A stretch of DNA of 64,000 bases, from contig CALRMU020000001.1 in assembly GCA_943369295.1 (NCBI GenBank), positions 248,001 to 312,000 of the forward strand. The letters run 5' to 3'. Position 1 is the first letter of the stretch. The number at the start of each line of letters is the position of its first letter. Origin of the DNA: JAKRSE01 sp943369295 (GTDB lineage Bacteria > Armatimonadota > Fimbriimonadia > Fimbriimonadales > Fimbriimonadaceae). The position numbers were made by a program, and so were the translations under genes. The notes below the pieces were generated by a model. It did no database searches. It was given only the letters and a program-made list of their open reading frames with translations, and had not been told where the DNA came from. Shown here in pieces: positions 61,092 to 64,000 of this stretch.

Positions 61092-62929
61092 CAGCTCTTC
61101 CTGGCGTAAACCCACCACTCAAGGCAGAAAATGCAGAGGGCAAGCAGAGCGACCCACCGCCAAACGTCACCGAATCTCTGTTCGCTGAGGGGGCTGAGAT
61201 TGGTGCCTCCCGCAGCTCCGAATTGAGGATTCCCCGGGGTCAGAATCGATTCCTTCGAGTTCACCAAAGACATTCCGAGTTCAGCTGTTCTCTCTCCTTC
61301 TCGCAGGCGGTACCAGCCGACTTCGCTCAAGTTGGTGAGTCTCAAGGATCCGGATTCGGTCGTCAAGCTTTCCTGTTTTCCATCTGGTTTAAAGAGGGTT
61401 CCTCTCTGCCAGCCAGGATTCATCCAGGGCTGGCCCGGCTTCATCACTGCCACCTGTCGCTGCTGGCTGGCCCCCTGGGCGCTGGCCCAAGTGACGATGT
61501 TGGAAATCAGAATGGGGAAGGAAGGCTGAAGGGGAAAATCCGAATCGAGGAGCTTGAAGGGGAGAACAAGCCTCTTTGTCGTCCCTGCCGTGCTTTCGAC
61601 CAAAAGCGGTCCGGATTTGGTCTGGACAAGGGCTTTGGCTCCGGGCCCGAGCTTCAAGCTGTGGCCAGATTCAATGTAGATCTCTGGCCACGTGGTTCCT
61701 TCAGTCAGAGGGCCGTCTTGAGTGAAAGACCACTCGGCTGGCTTGTAAGTGCCGGTGATGGAAATGCCTCCCGACTCAACTGGACGGCCAAAAGTGACGG
61801 CGTAAGGAGCCCGAACTGCTTCCTCGGGCAGCTCATCAAAAATCACCAGATCGTAGCTGGACTTGCCCTTGCCTTTTTCGCTTTCGGGCAGTCCCGAGGC
61901 GCGATCGACTGTGACCCGAGGGTCAAGCGCCAAGGCTCTTTCTAAAAACATGTTGCCAGAAGAAACAAGCAGAACCCGAATGGCTCGTCTGTCAGGCCCG
62001 AGAGCAAAGGCCAAGTTGTCAGATGCAAGGCCGTCCTGAAAATCCAGTTGACCTTCCAGCTTCACGACCTCCTTTTTCAAGGGGATGGTGCGGGTCCAGG
62101 CTTCGCCCGGCCTCAAATTGACTTCAAGACGAGCCAGAGTTTCGCCGTCTCCCTTGACTTCAAGGGGAATGCTTTTAGCTTCACCAAAGGTGCCTTCGAC
62201 CGAAACAAGAAGGCCAGATCCTGCCGCATTGGTGCCTGCGGCAAAGGCTTTAAAGTAGGCGTTGCCCGCCGCATCTCCGATTGGAGAGAAGGCAACGGGC
62301 ACTCTCCCCGCACTGAATTCAGCGATGTCCGGAAAGACTCCGTCGCTGAGAAGGACGATTTTGGCTCCTGGCTGATTGCGCGAGATAGCGGCGGCCAGAC
62401 GCATGGCCTCCCCCATATCAGATTCTGCGTCGGTGGCAGTCAAGCCTCTCACAGCTCGGCCAAGCTCTACCTCGTCGCTGGTTAATCCGGCGGCAATCCT
62501 GGTTGAAGCTCCGGCTTCAATGATGGCGATTCTGGAGGCGCGAGACTTGGTCTCCACTGCCTTCTGCAGCTGATTTACGGCGCTGGCGAAGCGGCTGGGG
62601 GCAACATCGGTCGCCTTCATGCTGGCGCTGGCATCGACCACAAAGACTGTCGATTCTGAAAGCAGCCCCTGCTGGGGAAACTGAGGCCGAGCGAGGATGA
62701 GAATGAGCAGAAGACAGAGAATCAGCTGGAGCAGCAGCAGCAAACTCCATTGCAGTTTCTGAAAGGGGGCGTCAGCTCGAACTGACTCTGTGTGTTCGGG
62801 CCATAAAAAGGCGCCAGAAACCTTAACCTGCCTGCGGCGAACCCGCAGAAAGTAAAGGAAGAAAACGAATCCCCAAAGAGGAAGCAGGCCGAGAAGGGCG
62901 GCGGGATTGGCGAAGTTCAACCGATCCAC
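61091..62929 (-). CDS. BatA-like membrane protein with VWA domain
   Basis: 612 residues. N-terminal membrane helix and short loop typical of BatA (NPAALLGLLPLWGFVFFLYF), second helix (about 60-82), VWA domain with DASAS at about 96, a beta-rich extracellular part, and a C-terminal helix (about 585-608). It is encoded between DUF58 and the larger VWA gene. MIDAS first Asp and Ser are present. Confidence 0.85.
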   Translation of the reverse strand: MDRLNFANPAALLGLLPLWGFVFFLYFLRVRRRQVKVSGAFLWPEHTESVRADAPFQKLQWSLLLLLQLILCLLLILILARPQFPQQGLLSESTVFVVDASASMKATDVAPSRFASAVNQLQKAVETKSRASRIAIIEAGASTRIAAGLTSDEVELGRAVRGLTATDAESDMGEAMRLAAAISRNQPGAKIVLLSDGVFPDIAEFSAGRVPVAFSPIGDAAGNAYFKAFAAGTNAAGSGLLVSVEGTFGEAKSIPLEVKGDGETLARLEVNLRPGEAWTRTIPLKKEVVKLEGQLDFQDGLASDNLAFALGPDRRAIRVLLVSSGNMFLERALALDPRVTVDRASGLPESEKGKGKSSYDLVIFDELPEEAVRAPYAVTFGRPVESGGISITGTYKPAEWSFTQDGPLTEGTTWPEIYIESGHSLKLGPGAKALVQTKSGPLLVESTAGTTKRLVLPFKLLDSDFPLQPSFPILISNIVTWASAQGASQQRQVAVMKPGQPWMNPGWQRGTLFKPDGKQESLTTESGSLRLTNLSEVGWYRLREGERTAELGMSLVNSKESILTPGNPQFGAAGGTNLSPLSEQRFGDVWRWVALLALCIFCLEWWVYARKS

Positions 62930-63792
62930 CTCTTAGGCCGCCAGACTTCTTTAACCAAAGACTCCACCGAGGTCCCTGCCGTGACCTTCATGGCCTTGCC
63001 TCCGCTGCGTTGGGCCGCGGCTGCCAAGGCTTTGCAGTGACTTTCCAGGTTCACCAGGTAGTCGCGTCTGGCATCTTCTGTTACGGTGCAGGTTCGGGCC
63101 TGGCCCGAGTCAATATCGACCAGCTCCAGGTCGCCGGTGAGCTGAGGGTTAAGCTCTTCCTCATCCAAGACCTGAATCCACCAAAGCTCCTGTTCTCGCC
63201 TAATGAGTGAGAGGAGGGCGGATTCGGCATCATGCTCAAGGCCATCTGAGACGACAATCGTCAGTCCGGGAGCCTGTAGTCGGGAGGCGACCGCCTCGCA
63301 CCCCTTTTTAAGCGAACTGCCTTCGGTCTCAGGCTGGATTCCTGCCAGCCAGTGACCCCACTTGCCCATGGCCGATGGTCCGCGCAGAGACCGAATTGAG
63401 CCGCCATGACCGATCAGGAATGACTGAAGCAGATCGCCACCCTGTAGGGCGGCCGAGCCAAGAGCGGCGGCGATGGATCGAGCGGTCTGCCACTTCGCAC
63501 CCTCTTGTATGGTCATGCTCGCCGAACCATCAAGAACAAGAGTGACCTTCAGTTCCTGCTCGTCCCGATAGGTGCGGACGACTCTGTGCCCGAGCCGAGC
63601 CAGAACGTTCCAGTCAAGGTGCCTTAGGTCATCGCCGTCGGAATACTCTCTGAAATCTCTAAACTCCAGGCTCAAACCGGCGGTTTGGCTTAACCTTTCA
63701 CCTTGAGTGCCCGAGCCTCGCCGCCGAGGAAGCAGCCGGCACTTGCTGAGTGCCTGCTGTTCTTGGGGAGTAAGGCCGGGGAGAACCGCCAT
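62917..63792 (-). CDS. DUF58 domain-containing protein
   Basis: 291 residues. The family core is FRDFREYSDGDDLRHLDWNV with the following RTYRDEQE and a VWA-like LVLDGSASM. It normally works beside a MoxR ATPase, whose gene lies six bases upstream here. Overlaps the next gene by 13 bases. Confidence 0.92.
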   Translation of the reverse strand: MAVLPGLTPQEQQALSKCRLLPRRRGSGTQGERLSQTAGLSLEFRDFREYSDGDDLRHLDWNVLARLGHRVVRTYRDEQELKVTLVLDGSASMTIQEGAKWQTARSIAAALGSAALQGGDLLQSFLIGHGGSIRSLRGPSAMGKWGHWLAGIQPETEGSSLKKGCEAVASRLQAPGLTIVVSDGLEHDAESALLSLIRREQELWWIQVLDEEELNPQLTGDLELVDIDSGQARTCTVTEDARRDYLVNLESHCKALAAAAQRSGGKAMKVTAGTSVESLVKEVWRPKRWIG

Positions 63793-63798
63793 TCTTCT

Positions 63799-64000
63799 CT
63801 AGACCCGCACAGGGTCGTGATCCCTCTGGTCAACACCAGCGATGACTCCATCCAGCAGATGATCCGTCGTGACCCCTTCGATTTCAGCATCAAAGTTGAG
63901 CAGAATTCTGTGCCTTAGGGCTGGCTTGACCGCCTTCTTCAAGTCTTCTTTGCTCACGTGAGGGCGTCCGGCCAGAAGGGCGTAGACCTTTGCCGCAAGG
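63799..64000 (-). CDS. MoxR family AAA ATPase, C-terminal fragment at window edge
   Basis: Only the last 66 residues are in the window: AAKVYALLAGRPHVSKEDLK, then KAVKPALRHRILLNFDAE and a short tail ending at a TAG. This is the lid domain of MoxR/RavA-type ATPases. The main part, with Walker motifs, lies beyond 64000. The DUF58 and two VWA genes directly downstream fit the MoxR group. Confidence 0.85.
   Translation of the reverse strand, partial: LAAKVYALLAGRPHVSKEDLKKAVKPALRHRILLNFDAEIEGVTTDHLLDGVIAGVDQRDHDPVRV

Overview
The window comes from a bacterial chromosome of moderate GC that is densely coded. I place it, with moderate confidence, in the Armatimonadota (Fimbriimonas-like). The reasons are a CtaA-CtaB fusion beside an alternative complex III/caa3 operon, a prepilin with an H-X9-DG motif, many non-ATG starts, and a full PilMNOPQ operon. 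No 16S rRNA or tRNA gene was seen, so this placement is an inference.

Layout, left half. A truncated 2-hydroxyacid dehydrogenase gene (1-819) is followed by a Hen1-Pnkp RNA repair cassette (873-4801). Next comes a gene-poor stretch of structured repeats (4802-5649). Then come a small hypothetical gene, an aldo/keto reductase, a candidate short RNA with its own promoter and terminator (6961-7039), a DUF3800 gene, a large exported protein with G-x-D-x-Y repeats, and a P-loop kinase. A second repeat-rich gap (10435-11211) precedes an EEP-family nuclease/phosphatase gene and two tandem paralogous membrane-protein genes. Glycerol kinase and a GH38 alpha-mannosidase converge on a shared hairpin. 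A DNA-uptake/DNA-handling group follows (dprA, a comEA-like HhH gene, tatD).

Centre (21.6-37.2 kb). One long run of co-directional, mostly touching genes encodes heme A synthesis (CtaA-CtaB fusion), alternative complex III (ActA-F), a small membrane protein, a SCO copper chaperone and an A2-type caa3 oxidase (CoxB with fused cytochrome c, CoxA, CoxC, CoxD). It ends at a strong terminator. Together these genes make a quinol-to-oxygen chain that bypasses bc1.

Right half. A phytanoyl-CoA-dioxygenase-like gene is followed by the leftward type IV pilus operon (ExeA-like ATPase, HTH protein, PilM, N, O, P, Q). After it come a LuxR-type regulator with a PAS-like tail, a copper-amine-oxidase-N-domain protein, a 49-residue lmo0937-family membrane protein, and a leftward Fe-S assembly operon (sufS, sufU, sufT, rrf2, hesB/iscA). 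The infA gene follows. A pseudopilin-like gene separates it from rpmJ-rpsM-rpsK-rpoA-rplQ-truA-rplM-rpsI. An SGNH/CE2-like esterase and a leftward MoxR-DUF58-VWA-VWA group, cut by the window edge, complete the region.

The best candidates for something new are the mosaic structured repeats, the short RNA at 6961-7039, the identical 13-bp element placed symmetrically before two divergent genes at 47.95-48.08 kb, and the G-x-D-x-Y repeat protein. Hen1-Pnkp is a known system, but it is the most distinctive pathway here.
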